DNA from: Arthrobacter sp. U41 | Lineage (GTDB): Bacteria; Actinomycetota; Actinomycetes; Actinomycetales; Micrococcaceae | Direction of reading: 5' to 3' | Assembly: GCF_007679325.1 (NCBI RefSeq) | Contig: NZ_VEGI01000004.1 | Coordinates: 1-64,000 of the forward strand | DNA: 64,000 nt | Part shown: piece after piece, positions 35,913-45,097 of the stretch | How the letters are laid out: each line of letters begins with the position of its first letter | How positions within the stretch are numbered: the stretch's first letter is position 1 | The notes under the pieces: generated by a model | The model's database searches: none | Told to the model about the DNA's origin: nothing | What the model saw: only the letters and a program-made list of their open reading frames with translations | Program-made: the position numbers and the translations under genes

Positions 35913-36902
35913 ATGAGTATTGAAGGTGAAATCTGGTCAGAAATAGTGACTCCCACCGCCGCTCTGAAAGCCAAACGACACCCACTGAATCGTCTCGTAT
36001 GGTTGGCCGTCGACCAGGGCTCCCAACGCCACATCCTGGTTTCGACCACCTCGAGCGAGGCTGGGATGGCGTTGCTGCAGACGAAGGCGGTTCGGGCCAC
36101 AACCCGGGAACTGCGGATTGCCTCAGAGAACGCTATGGTGTGGATCGACATTGAATCACTCGACCCCTCACAGCATGAGGCCTTTTCAAGTCTTGCTTTC
36201 GATCTGGCGTCACGCATAGAAACGGGTAGTGATGCATTTACAAGTGCATTGCAAGTACTGCAGTCATGGAAGGCATTCTGGGAAGCAGAAAAGAGTAGCC
36301 TGTCGTTACAACAGGAAGCAGGGCTATTCGCCGAGCTGTGGTTCATCCGCCATTGGATGGGTATGACGGCTCCCATTGATTCGTGGACGGGCCCAGAAAT
36401 GGCCATTCACGATTTCCGCTGGCCCAACACGGCCGTTGAAGTGAAAGCGACGCTGAGCCGATCTGACGGATTTCCGACGCATCGGATTTCGAGTTTGGAT
36501 CAGCTAGATGACGTGGCGGATGCCGACCTCTACTTATTCAGCATGCAACTTGCGTCAGATCCCGAATCTGTTTTGTCGGTAGAATCACTAGTCACCGAAA
36601 TCGAGCAAATGCTTGGGCAACAGCAACTCGCCCGCGCCGATTTTAGACGCCGCCTCACATTCACTGGTTACCGAGAAGGCAGCTTGACCGGAGCCTCTTT
36701 CAGAGTACTGACTGAGCGTCTGTACCAAGTGGAGCCTGGTTTTCCTCGGCTGACGCGTAGCTCTTTCTCTGTCCCTTTGCCTTCCGGGGTGGACGACGTT
36801 AACTACGCACTGGATCTAGCTGCGTGCTCAGACTGGCTGAAGGCCAGTGCCCCGTCCGGATTCGCTGCCGGGCGACTTGCTCCGACGCAGGATGCTGGAT
36901 GA
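35913..36902 (+). CDS. DUF4420 (PD-(D/E)XK motif) protein, nuclease component
   Basis: 329 aa. The DUF4420 family is part of MORC-Z1 operons and has a PD-(D/E)XK fold. The active site is seen in the middle: FAELWFIRHW, then EMAIHDFRW and TAVEVKATLSR, which supply the acidic residues and the E-x-K. N-terminus starts RHPLNRLVWLAVDQ. Likely the DNA-cutting subunit. The end overlaps the next start as ATGA (36899-36902). Confidence 0.85.
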   Translation: MSIEGEIWSEIVTPTAALKAKRHPLNRLVWLAVDQGSQRHILVSTTSSEAGMALLQTKAVRATTRELRIASENAMVWIDIESLDPSQHEAFSSLAFDLASRIETGSDAFTSALQVLQSWKAFWEAEKSSLSLQQEAGLFAELWFIRHWMGMTAPIDSWTGPEMAIHDFRWPNTAVEVKATLSRSDGFPTHRISSLDQLDDVADADLYLFSMQLASDPESVLSVESLVTEIEQMLGQQQLARADFRRRLTFTGYREGSLTGASFRVLTERLYQVEPGFPRLTRSSFSVPLPSGVDDVNYALDLAACSDWLKASAPSGFAAGRLAPTQDAG

Positions 36903-37630
36903 TGCTCATAGAAAGTCTCGTATTCGACCTAGAAGACGCATACGACAACTGGAAACTGTCTATGTGGCCTGACGGGCTTGCCCTGATTGAAGGGCGGTCG
37001 GGAACCTACGTCGGGGCATGGACCGGGCAGCTCCCTTTGCGGCGAGTCCTCCATATTTTCTCCGTCGTGTCGACTTTCACCGAAATCGATGAGCCCACTA
37101 TCGAGGCGATCCCTCGGAAGAATCTGATGAGAATCTTGGTCGCCTTTGCCAACGAGGACTCCCTACCTCTTTCCCTGAACGTCAACTTAGACGAAGCCGG
37201 AGCTGTCATTTGGTCCCTAAGGCAAATGATTGCAGGATTGGTACGGGAGGGACACTGGTACCCAACTAAGGGGTACCAGATGACGAGCGGAGCTGGATTC
37301 GCCGGCGCGACCCGTTTTAGGCTTTCGACCAAGAACGCCGATGCGAACGCACTGATAAACGCAACCGGAATCGTAGTTCTGGCGGGCTCAAGGGCGAGCA
37401 CGGTGACGGCTTCGTCTCTCAGCACCACTCTCAAAACTCTCCGCGAGCGAATGGTCGAGTGGGAAATGTGGGAGCCTTTGAACGACGATCAGTATGTCGT
37501 CAACCGACATATGTTTTTCCCGTCACCGTTGCAAGCGGCGAGTGTTCTGTGTGGTTCTCCGACGAACGGCTTCGACATGTGGGTCGACCAGGCCGGTACT
37601 ACTCTCAGAAATCTCGGCGATCTAAATTGA
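36899..37630 (+). CDS. DUF4357-containing protein, fourth gene of the MORC-Z1 operon
   Basis: 243 aa. The C-terminal ~75 residues match DUF4357: [27 protein letters not shown] and [20 protein letters not shown] followed by a Trp and a final TLRNL. DUF4357 often follows GIY-YIG nucleases and other restriction-linked modules and may bind DNA ends or modified bases. The N-terminal ~150 residues are not recognised and contain no GIY-YIG motif. The usual fourth partner in such operons is an AIPR-type protein, so this is a variation. Its TGA overlaps the TTG of the sigma-factor frame. Confidence 0.7.
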   Translation: MMLIESLVFDLEDAYDNWKLSMWPDGLALIEGRSGTYVGAWTGQLPLRRVLHIFSVVSTFTEIDEPTIEAIPRKNLMRILVAFANEDSLPLSLNVNLDEAGAVIWSLRQMIAGLVREGHWYPTKGYQMTSGAGFAGATRFRLSTKNADANALINATGIVVLAGSRASTVTASSLSTTLKTLRERMVEWEMWEPLNDDQYVVNRHMFFPSPLQAASVLCGSPTNGFDMWVDQAGTTLRNLGDLN

Positions 37631-39033
37631 CGCAGAGAGTCAATTTGGGCTCCGCTGCCGTGGGCGTTGTCTTCGACCAAGCTAGTGATTTCGAAGATTC
37701 ACTCAGGCTTGTCTCTTCTCTCCTTGAAAGCGACCGAGTGTGGGCGGGGCGCAATGCAGGCAACGTCCCACCAAGCGCACGGGAGGAATTGGCCCAAGCT
37801 CCGGGCGACGAACCCGTGTCGACGGCTAGCGCCGCGCCCTCCGAGTCAATGGCATTCAGAATCGAAAGGTGGCTGCTCGACTCGAAGCAACCCGGGTTCG
37901 TGAAACGCTCTTCGCATGTCGGTGCTAGTCTCACCGAAGAAGTTCCCCAGAACGCCGACAACTGCCTCAAACCAGTAAAGATTCATGAGCCCGCACCGCA
38001 CTTTACAGTCGACGGCGACCAGCATGTGGACGTTCACGAAACGCGAGGACCCGGAGGGGACTGGTTCACTTATTCTGATGCGAATGACGATGATTCGCCC
38101 GCTGAGCAGATCATGTCGGCCGGCGCCACCGCCGACCCTCTCAGGTACTACCTGAAGCAGATCGGCAAGTTTGTGCTGTTAGAGGCCGAGCATGAAGTGG
38201 ACCTCGCGTTACGTATTGAGGCCGGCTTGTTGGCCGAACACAAGATAACAACCGACGACGGAACCATGGACCGGAAGTCCAAGCGTGAGCTTATGTTTAT
38301 CGTCTACGACGGCAAACGCGCCAAGAATCACCTGCTGGAGGCCAACCTCCGCCTCGTCGTCTCGCTGGCCAAGCGCTACACCGGCCGCGGCATGCTCTTT
38401 CTGGACCTGATCCAGGAAGGCAACCTGGGGCTGATCCGTGCGGTCGAGAAGTTCGACTACGCCCAAGGCTTCAAGTTCTCCACTTATGCCACCTGGTGGA
38501 TCCGCCAGGCGATCACCCGCGCCATGGCAGACCAGGCCCGCACCATCCGTATCCCGGTGCACATGGTGGAAGTCATCAACAAGCTGGCTCGCGTCCAGCG
38601 CCAGATGCTGCAGGACCTCGGCCGCGAACCCACGCCGGAAGAGTTGGCCCTCGAGCTGGATATGACTCCGGAAAAGGTCGTGGAGGTCCAGAAGTACGGC
38701 CGCGAGCCGATCTCCCTACACCTGATCGTCGATGAACGCGAGACCGAGCTTGGCGACATCATCGAGGACTCCGACGCCCTGGTCCCGGCCGACGCCGTCA
38801 GCTTCACGCTGCTGCAGGAGCAGCTGCACTCGGTGCTGGACACGTTGTCCGAGCGTGAAGCCGGCGTTGTTGCCTTGCGCTTCGGCTTGACAGACGGACA
38901 GCCAAAGACACTGGAAGAAATAGGCAACGTCTACGGCCTTACACGAGAGCGGATTCGCCAGATAGAGACAAAAACCATGGAAAAGTTGCGCGACCCTTCG
39001 CGATCAAATGCATTGATGGACTACCTAGACTGA
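37627..39033 (+). CDS. Extra SigA/HrdB-like sigma-70 factor attached to the defence operon
   Basis: 468 aa if started at the TTG at 37627, whose last two bases begin the upstream gene's TGA; alternatives are ATG at 37849 and 38113. Residues from ~160 on are a housekeeping sigma: region 1.2 [13 protein letters not shown], region 2 [15 protein letters not shown] and [21 protein letters not shown], region 3 [20 protein letters not shown], region 4 [20 protein letters not shown]. The 3.2 finger differs from usual SigA ([12 protein letters not shown] instead of a TPLGEDG...EFGD type), and the N-terminal ~155 residues are unrecognised and less GC-rich, so the gene looks like a junction of island and core DNA. 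Confidence 0.85.
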   Translation: MTQRVNLGSAAVGVVFDQASDFEDSLRLVSSLLESDRVWAGRNAGNVPPSAREELAQAPGDEPVSTASAAPSESMAFRIERWLLDSKQPGFVKRSSHVGASLTEEVPQNADNCLKPVKIHEPAPHFTVDGDQHVDVHETRGPGGDWFTYSDANDDDSPAEQIMSAGATADPLRYYLKQIGKFVLLEAEHEVDLALRIEAGLLAEHKITTDDGTMDRKSKRELMFIVYDGKRAKNHLLEANLRLVVSLAKRYTGRGMLFLDLIQEGNLGLIRAVEKFDYAQGFKFSTYATWWIRQAITRAMADQARTIRIPVHMVEVINKLARVQRQMLQDLGREPTPEELALELDMTPEKVVEVQKYGREPISLHLIVDERETELGDIIEDSDALVPADAVSFTLLQEQLHSVLDTLSEREAGVVALRFGLTDGQPKTLEEIGNVYGLTRERIRQIETKTMEKLRDPSRSNALMDYLD

Positions 39034-39129
39034 AGCCGGGAGAAAAATTGCTATGCTCTCCAGAAAGCTCAGCTACGGGGTCATTAACAGTTCGACCCCA
39101 TCTGTGCCGGACGCCAAGATTCCTCGAGC

Positions 39130-39297
39130 TGAAGCTCCCTCAGTTGGGTCCGCCGGGCGTCTTCACCACCGCGATCCTGACCTTCATCCACAGCTGGAAC
39201 GAATTCATCATCGCGCTCTCCATGATCAACGACCCCAAGATCCAGACCGCCACGGTCGCAATCTCCAAATTCACCGTCGCCACCGAATTCCAGGCGC
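39130..39297 (+). pseudogene. Fragment of a sugar ABC transporter permease gene
   Basis: 39155-39296 matches 56146-56287 (MalG-type permease) with seven mismatches in 142 bases by my count, six of them silent. The frame reads GVFTTAILTFIHSWNEFIIA then SMINDPKIQTATVAIS. Upstream and downstream the similarity stops abruptly. It is a recombination scar, derived from a paralogue or a related strain's operon. Confidence 0.9.
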
Positions 39298-39663
39298 TGG
39301 GGATCGACGCCGTCGTCTCGTTGTGCCGGCCGGGAACTGCGGATGCGCCCGCGGTTGCACCGGAAGACCACGCCACGTTCTGGATCATCGATTCCCCCGT
39401 CGCGGATGACAACCCCCACGCCGGGTTTTCACTCCGGGCTGCGGCAGCCGCCGTCGAACGCTTCCGTGCCGGGGGGGAAAACGGTGCAGCCGCACTGCGT
39501 CCGCGCGGAGTTCCGGACACCGGCCGTGGCCGCGCTGTACGGGGCTCGGGCGGAGGCGGGTTTTCCCTTGCGTGCGCTGGAAGATGTGCGGCGGGTGCTC
39601 CCCGGGGCGCGGCCCAAGGCGTTCTTCATGGAAGTCCTCAGCAACAACACTGGCGCGTCATAA
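39298..39663 (+). pseudogene. C-terminal part of a dual-specificity protein phosphatase, frameshifted
   Basis: IDAVVSLCRPGTADAPAV and FWIIDSPVADDNPH run in one frame; after a seven-G run at ~39470-39476 the next frame continues as KTVQPHCVRAEFRTPAVAAL (the HC-x5-R phosphatase loop) and LPGARPKAFFMEVL to a stop. Removing one G would join them. The 5' end is fused to the permease scar, so no start is available and the gene is dead in any case. Confidence 0.75.
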
Positions 39664-39723
39664 GATTGGGCCAAAATTGGGGATCTATTCGACGCGTTTT
39701 CGACGCGGCAGTAAGGGGCAACT

Positions 39724-41401
39724 GTGAAGTGCATTCCGGAGGAACCTGAATTCAACGATGGGCAGATGGCCGAGAAGATTCTCTGGGAGGCGCTAAAGAA
39801 AAGCCTTCCTGATGACTCGGTCTTGGCCCACTCGGTTCAGGTTCGGAACGGACGCGCGGAACATGAGATCGACATCTTGGTCCTATGGCCCGGCGTCGGC
39901 ATGGCCGCCATCGAGGTAAAGGGCGGCCTGGTCAGCGTCGACAACGGCCAGTGGTTCCAGTCGGACAAGTCCGGTAGACGCAAGATTCTGAGTCCCGTGG
40001 TTCAATCCCAGGGTTCGCTGCATGCCTTCAAGAACTGGGTTAGCAACCAGCTCGGCACCCCGCTGACCAGCCGCTTCGCCTATATGGCCGCTCTCCCTAC
40101 ACCCCGGTGCCACAAGACTGGGAGATGGCGGGTTGCCCTCGCACGCTGGTCCTCGACCAGAACGACATCGTATCTCCTGCTGATTTGGTCCAGTCTGCGA
40201 TTGAGCGCGAAGGCGGCGGCGCCTCGCCGCTGGCCCCGGCGTATATGGAACGCGTTGTCCGCCGGTTGGAAGGTACCCTCAGCTCCGGTTCCGAGGGGTC
40301 ACGCGACCCCAAGGAACTGGAAGACGCTCAGGACCATCTCACCCAGCGGCAGTCCATCCTGTTGCAGGCTACTCGGTCACTCCCCCGGATCAGATTCACA
40401 GGCGGCGCCGGTAGCGGTAAGACGTGGCTGGCCGTGGAAAAGGCACGGATGCTGTGCAAGCAGGGCAAGCGTGTGGCCTCTTCAGCTACAACAAGGGTCT
40501 CAGCCAGTACTTGCAGGATCGTGTGTCGGGCTGGCACCATCTCAAGCCGGCTTTCACCGGCGAATTCCACGACTACGCCCGCCGGCTCGGGGTGCCGGAC
40601 GGGAAGGGTTCCTCCTATTTCGAGGAAGAACTGCCTCAGCTGCTCAAGGATCTCGCGGTCGACCTGCAGCCGAACCAACGGCTGGATGCCGTCATCGTCG
40701 ATGAAGCCCAGGATTTCGCCCCGCTATGGTGGGAAGCGCTGCTTGCCACCAGCACGGACGACGCCGAGATCTACGCCTTCCTGGATGATCACCAGGACGT
40801 CTACCGGCGCTGGGGCAGCCCGTCCACTGATGGCTCGAGCCCCCTCGAAGATCTGGTGACAATCCACATCGACGAAAACCTCCGCAACACCCGGAAGATC
40901 GCCGAAACCTTCAAGTCCTTTGCAGGTGAGCATTTCACCCCCAGAGGCAGCACGGGTCTGCCCGTTCGGCGAGTTCAATGCGCCACCGAAGACGACCTCG
41001 ACGTTGCGGGTGACTGCATCGATGCCCTGATCGAGGAGGGCTGGGCGAACAACCAGATCGCGATGCTCACCACCAAGGATCGGCATCCCATCCATCAGGG
41101 TTACTTTGACCGGGAGGCCACCGCCGAATACTGGCGCGAGTTCCATGCAAACGAAAGCGAGTTCTACGGTCACGTTCTCGGCTTCAAGGGCCTGGAACGG
41201 TCGGTGATTGTCCTGTGTGTCAACGGCTTCAAAGACCTGAGCCGGGCAGCGGAGCAGCTTTATGTTGGCCTGTCCCGGGCTCGAAGTCTCCTCGTGGTTG
41301 TCGGCGACTCTGATCTGCTGGAGGAGGCCGGTGGGCGGGATCTCAAAACGGCTCTTTCACGCGCTCAGGCTTGGGCGCCGGCAACGCCCGTCGACCGCTG
41401 A
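39724..41401 (+). pseudogene. NERD domain plus UvrD-like helicase, two frameshifts
   Basis: Frame 1 (39724-40105) has the NERD nuclease-related domain: AEHEIDILVLWPGVGMAAIEVKGG, with the D...E-x-K residues. Frame 2 (40107-40480) has VLDQNDI and the Walker A FTGGAGSGKTWLAVEKA. Frame 3 (40470-41401) has SYNKGLSQYLQDR, Walker B VIVDEAQDFAP, and the C-terminal helicase motifs GFKGLERSVIVL and QLYVGLSRARS. Each break needs only one extra base (C after 40100, G near 40476), so the gene could be intact with sequence errors. Intact homologues are ~550-aa DNA-repair or defence helicases. Confidence 0.85.
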
Positions 41402-41618
41402 AGTGAGTGGTCTTCTACTATGCCGCCCTTGACCCAACAAGAATCGCCCCGGCATCTCGTTGTCGGTAGGGCAGTCTTGCTTCTTGAACCTCGAAGCGTT
41501 CCTAGTTCTTAGGGATAGACTTCTGGGCCTTCTGATTTTTCAGAAAGCACGGATTCCCCCGCCGGGTCGGATCAATTGGCAGCCTTGGTCGTGCTGGCGG
41601 GTGGTTACTCCGCTGAAT

Positions 41619-41963
41619 TCATCCACTAGTCGAGGGCGGCTCGGTCCGCTCCCAGACCCGCGCGAATTCGTCGGCAACCTCGGGCCAGATCAGCTGGCGG
41701 CCGTCATCCACCGAGTGCAGCTTATCGGCCAAGGGCTCGAAAACGACGAAATCGTGCGGGATGACCCTGCCTGCCCTGTCTTGCCGCCGTTCAGGATCCG
41801 GGAAACGAAGCGCCACCATCCTGCCGACGCGGCGGCAAACTTCTCGCTCATCCCCAACACCCGAGAAGACCTCGTCGTAGACCGAGAGCAAATCCTTCAC
41901 TCCCCCGTCACGGAGAAACCGAAAACCCCACGTACGCCCGCGAGTGGCCCAGATGAGCTTCAC
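41619..41963 (-). CDS. Small partner protein of the GTPase, 114 aa
   Basis: Not recognised. Starts with KLIWATRGRTWGFRFLRDGG and includes DLLSVYDEVFSGVGDE and RVIPHDFVVFEPLADKLHSV. The GTG start overlaps the upstream GTPase stop as GTGA, so the two are coupled and probably function together, as in GTPase-associated conflict modules where a small adaptor follows the GTPase. Soluble, no cysteine motif. Confidence 0.7.
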   Translation of the reverse strand: MKLIWATRGRTWGFRFLRDGGVKDLLSVYDEVFSGVGDEREVCRRVGRMVALRFPDPERRQDRAGRVIPHDFVVFEPLADKLHSVDDGRQLIWPEVADEFARVWERTEPPSTSG

Positions 41964-43132
41964 CTACGACTCCTCAGGAGGGTTTGCTCCAGTTCGCCCT
42001 TTTCCAGGTCCATCCGGAAGCCGGACAGCGTAGCTTTCAGATTGTCCTGCTTGGCCCGCGCTTCGGAATTGATATCTCTGAGTTTGTCGCCTGCCAGCCT
42101 TGCAGCATCGCTAGTACGCTTGGCCACATCTTTCACCTGTTTGGGATCGAAACGGTTCAGCAGATGGCCTAACGGGCCAGGCAGGCGGCCCTCGTTCTCG
42201 ATCAGCACGGCCGCCAAAGATTCGGTGGCGACAAGGAGATTCTCTACTACTTTTCCCCGGGTCTGCTTCGATTGGGCCCACCGGGCGTATCGTTCGAACG
42301 GGAGCATGACTGACAGCGGCAAAATCAGCTCCAAGCCAACGCGTTTGGTCACCTCAATTTTGCCTTCGTCGAACTTCGCCGACGAAAACAGCACAAAGTC
42401 CTCACCAACTGACAGCGCTTCGTTATCTTCCACCAGCCCAGCAAGGACTTTGCGAAGTTCGTCTATGTCATCGGAGGCCTTCTCTATGAGGAGATCCCTG
42501 AACTTGAACACGTCCAGGTCCGGCAGCAGATCAGACTTGGACAGCGCTATTATCCAGATACGAGGGAACACGGCGAGAGGCGCGCCATCTAACAAGTCAT
42601 CCTTTAGCGACAGCAGTCCGTTGCGGAAATTGGTCAACACGGACTTCAGGTACTTCTCCTCCTCGCCGGAATGGTCGAGCAGCCGCTGACCGTCCACCAG
42701 CAAGAGAGCGACGTCCGAACCCAGCAGGGACTTGAACGCGTCGACCTTGCGTTGGGCCTCCGGCCCGTTCACGTCCTCCTCGAACCACTCCCCTGGGTAG
42801 TCGTGCCAGACGAGGCGCAGGGCATCGATAGGGGTGGCCCTCCTCTGCCTCTGCCTGACATCGGCCCCATCCTTCAGCTTGATTTTGAAAGAGTATGAGG
42901 TGGCAGCCAAACGGGTGATCTCAGGCGGTCGCGCCGAATTTTTCATACCCAGGTAGTTTTTATGCAGCCGATTACCCTGGCCGATATCGTCCGGCACTAC
43001 GTGGAACAGACTCTTCTGCAGGTACGGAGACTCTTGCGTTGCTCCGTAGAACGAGGAGATCAAGACGGTCTTACCACTTCCGCTCTCCCCAAACACCGCA
43101 ATGTGCTGCTCTCCCGCTCTCTTTACTGGCAT
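41960..43132 (-). CDS. TRAFAC-like GTPase of a putative conflict module
   Basis: 390 aa. P-loop AVFGESGSGKTVLISSFYG at the N-terminus; switch/Walker B region LRLVWHDYPGEWF (D-x-P-G-E in place of D-x-x-G); base-specificity loop IIALSKSDLLPD (S-K-x-D, near N-K-x-D). The last ~80 residues are helical, Lys/Arg-rich (RTSDAARLAGDKLRDINSEA) and may contact a membrane or partner. GTPases of this type serve as regulators in prokaryotic immune-like gene clusters. It is coupled to the 114-aa gene downstream. Confidence 0.8.
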   Translation of the reverse strand: MPVKRAGEQHIAVFGESGSGKTVLISSFYGATQESPYLQKSLFHVVPDDIGQGNRLHKNYLGMKNSARPPEITRLAATSYSFKIKLKDGADVRQRQRRATPIDALRLVWHDYPGEWFEEDVNGPEAQRKVDAFKSLLGSDVALLLVDGQRLLDHSGEEEKYLKSVLTNFRNGLLSLKDDLLDGAPLAVFPRIWIIALSKSDLLPDLDVFKFRDLLIEKASDDIDELRKVLAGLVEDNEALSVGEDFVLFSSAKFDEGKIEVTKRVGLELILPLSVMLPFERYARWAQSKQTRGKVVENLLVATESLAAVLIENEGRLPGPLGHLLNRFDPKQVKDVAKRTSDAARLAGDKLRDINSEARAKQDNLKATLSGFRMDLEKGELEQTLLRSRR

Positions 43133-43329
43133 ATGAGGAGCTTACGCGAACTTGAAACCTGCAACCCCCGTCCCACAACCCTGCGATCGCCGTGTCCTTC
43201 ACGTCCTTGTCCGTCTCCCTGGAAACCACACCTCACTAGGCTGAGGGCCGCGGCCGGAACGACCCGACTAGGCGTCGTGGCCGCCGCGCCCGACCAAAGA
43301 ATCGCCCGCTACAGGCCAGACTAGAACTA

Positions 43330-43760
43330 GACGTCGGCTGACGTGTCAGTCGGTCTCCGGCCGGCTCAGTGCGGCGCAACGGGTGCTGGACCGCTGGGGT
43401 GCGGCCTCCACCGTCGAGCCGGTGTCGTGGTGGAGGCAGATGAGCGGATGCTCGCCTGGCCTGCCTGCCCCAGCACTATCCTGGCGCGCCGGTCGCCACC
43501 GAGCAGTCGGTTGCGTGGCGGAGTGCTGGCAACCAGCTCATGGAGGGCTGGATCGACCTCCTGCTGGAGGCGCCTGACGGGTACGTGCTGGTGGACCACA
43601 ATTCCTATACGGGCACGGACCCGTTGTCCGTATTAAGGACAATTACATCGGCCAGATGCGTGGGTATGCCGAAGCGATCGAGTCAATCACCGGGCGGCCC
43701 GTCGTTGAAAACGCTGAACCACACGCCGGCGCTGGGGAAGATGTTCCGGATCAGCTGGGC
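43330..43760 (+). pseudogene. C-terminal nuclease shard of an AddA/UvrD-type helicase-nuclease
   Basis: NQLMEGWIDLLLEAPDGYVL and VDHNSYTGTDP match the PD-(D/E)XK nuclease at the end of AddA-like proteins (G.ID.L.....G..L.DHK; here Lys is replaced by Asn). After a frameshift, GQMRGYAEAIESITGRPVVE continues it. Upstream, EVPVAWR-like and RVLDRWG-like pieces lie in other frames. No helicase part remains. Confidence 0.7.
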
Positions 43761-43761
43761 G

Positions 43762-44019
43762 TCACCACCAGCGGTGCCGGCACTCCGGGTTCTGGCACGC
43801 CCACTCGGGTGTGCCAAATTCAACTTTCCCGGTGGCGGGATAAACACGCATTTCGTCCACGACGACGCAGCCTGCAAACTCGGTATTCGGCATCGCCTGT
43901 CGCGCTGAAGGCATGACCATTCCGTAGGCAATTCGCCAGGCCTCGCTGCCGCAAATCGGGCACCCGCGCGTGGCAGTGCGTTTCGTCGTCTGCTCTGCGG
44001 TTGTTCCATCGGAATTCAT
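43762..44019 (-). CDS. Small zinc-ribbon protein, 85 aa
   Basis: From the ATG at 44019. CPICG near residue 19 and CQNPECRHRWW at the end form two cysteine pairs of a zinc ribbon; between them AYGMVMPSARQAMPNTEFAG and VVDEMRVYP give a beta hairpin. Such proteins are standalone nucleic-acid or protein-binding ribbons, function unknown. The upstream in-frame extension to 44151 lacks conservation-like features. Confidence 0.65.
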   Translation of the reverse strand: MNSDGTTAEQTTKRTATRGCPICGSEAWRIAYGMVMPSARQAMPNTEFAGCVVVDEMRVYPATGKVEFGTPEWACQNPECRHRWW

Positions 44020-44189
44020 GGAAGAACTGTAAGCGGACGGTCTGACAGGAAGATGCATCTTATGCTGTGGCGAGGGCGGTTGGTTCCCGTCCAGCCGGCT
44101 CACCGGCCCACTCTGGGTAACAGTCATCGCTCCGGACGTAGCAGCCACCAACCCGCGGATTCTGCGCGAGGACTTGGCGTTGCAGGTAT

Positions 44190-44837
44190 TTACTCTGCGA
44201 ACTCAAAGTCGACGGTGATTTCGGGATCAACGCTTTTGATGATTCCGGAGTAAAACACCTTGGCCTGCTCTTTCAGCGCTTCTTCATTTTGGGAGATGTA
44301 CTTCTGCTTGTTCTCATCACTGAGGATGTTGTTGACCATCCGCGTTTGGACGGCTGGCTCGGCCAACCAGCCAAGAGTGTTGTTGCTCTCAATCGGGTCT
44401 TTGAAGTCGGGGTTGTCAAAGCCGATGCCAGTGAATTGAGGCATGGTCACGCGATACGATTTCGGGCCGGTGGGTTCGATCTTCACCTGCGACCCGTCGA
44501 CGCCTAATTTGGCGTCAAACTCGTACTGAATCAGCGTCGTCTTCTCGCTCGCGGGTATGGCCACGCCGAAAATCTCCCTGTTGCTTTCGTACCTATTGAG
44601 GCCCTCCATGTGAAGGCTGAGCAGGGCGACCTCTTGCACGCGCGTGACTGCCTGGACCACTTGCGAATCACGCTCGCTGGAGCTGCTGCTGAACAGTGAC
44701 TTCAGGGCGAGGGCGTTGAGTCCACCGGATGCGAATGCGGCGGCCGCTCCCCCAACCAGCACCACGACGAGCAGCAAGACCTGCCAGAGCAGAACCCGTA
44801 CTTTGAAAAAGTTCAGGATGGCTTTAAGGAAGTTCAC
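44190..44837 (-). CDS. DUF4230 family membrane-anchored protein
   Basis: 215 aa. One N-terminal transmembrane helix (VRVLLWQVLLLVVVLVGGAA), then the DUF4230 domain: VVQAVTRVQEVALLSLHMEG, LIQYEFDAKLGVDGSQVKIE and YRVTMPQFTGIGFDNPDF, with a helical C-terminus (ILSDENKQKYISQNEEALKE). The domain is extracytoplasmic and its function is unknown. It faces the GTPase module on the same strand, separated by the zinc-ribbon gene, and precedes the metabolic section of the window. Confidence 0.8.
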   Translation of the reverse strand: MNFLKAILNFFKVRVLLWQVLLLVVVLVGGAAAAFASGGLNALALKSLFSSSSSERDSQVVQAVTRVQEVALLSLHMEGLNRYESNREIFGVAIPASEKTTLIQYEFDAKLGVDGSQVKIEPTGPKSYRVTMPQFTGIGFDNPDFKDPIESNNTLGWLAEPAVQTRMVNNILSDENKQKYISQNEEALKEQAKVFYSGIIKSVDPEITVDFEFAE

Positions 44838-45013
44838 GGTGATTCGATCTCCAGCTCAAGTTTGACGTCAAATTTGCCTCGGAACTCAGCGCTGGTTACC
44901 GGCCACAACACATCGAATCGTCGAGTACGTTCGTACGATATATGAAAGCAGGGAGCGGCAGATTATGGCGCGCCCCGTCACCAAGCCGATTTCATGCCCT
45001 GCATGGCCAGCTC

Positions 45014-45056
45014 GGAAAAGCAGGAAGGGCGCGCCCGGTCTGACCGGACGCGCCCC
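45014..45056 (-). terminator. Terminator of the aminotransferase-permease operon
   Basis: GGGCGCGCCCGG at 45027-45038 pairs with CCGGACGCGCCC at 45044-45055 with one mismatch and a TCTGA loop. On the minus strand the next bases are TTCCTGCTTTTCC, so it closes the operon ending at 45098. Confidence 0.7.
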
Positions 45057-45097
45057 CGCTTGCGCAGAACCCGCGAGGCGGTTCAGCGTCCCCTGAA

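Noticed and set aside
41460..42689. 409-aa plus-strand frame across the GTPase gene
   Set aside because: Ser/Arg-rich antisense of the GTPase, whose motifs and coupled partner are convincing on the minus strand.
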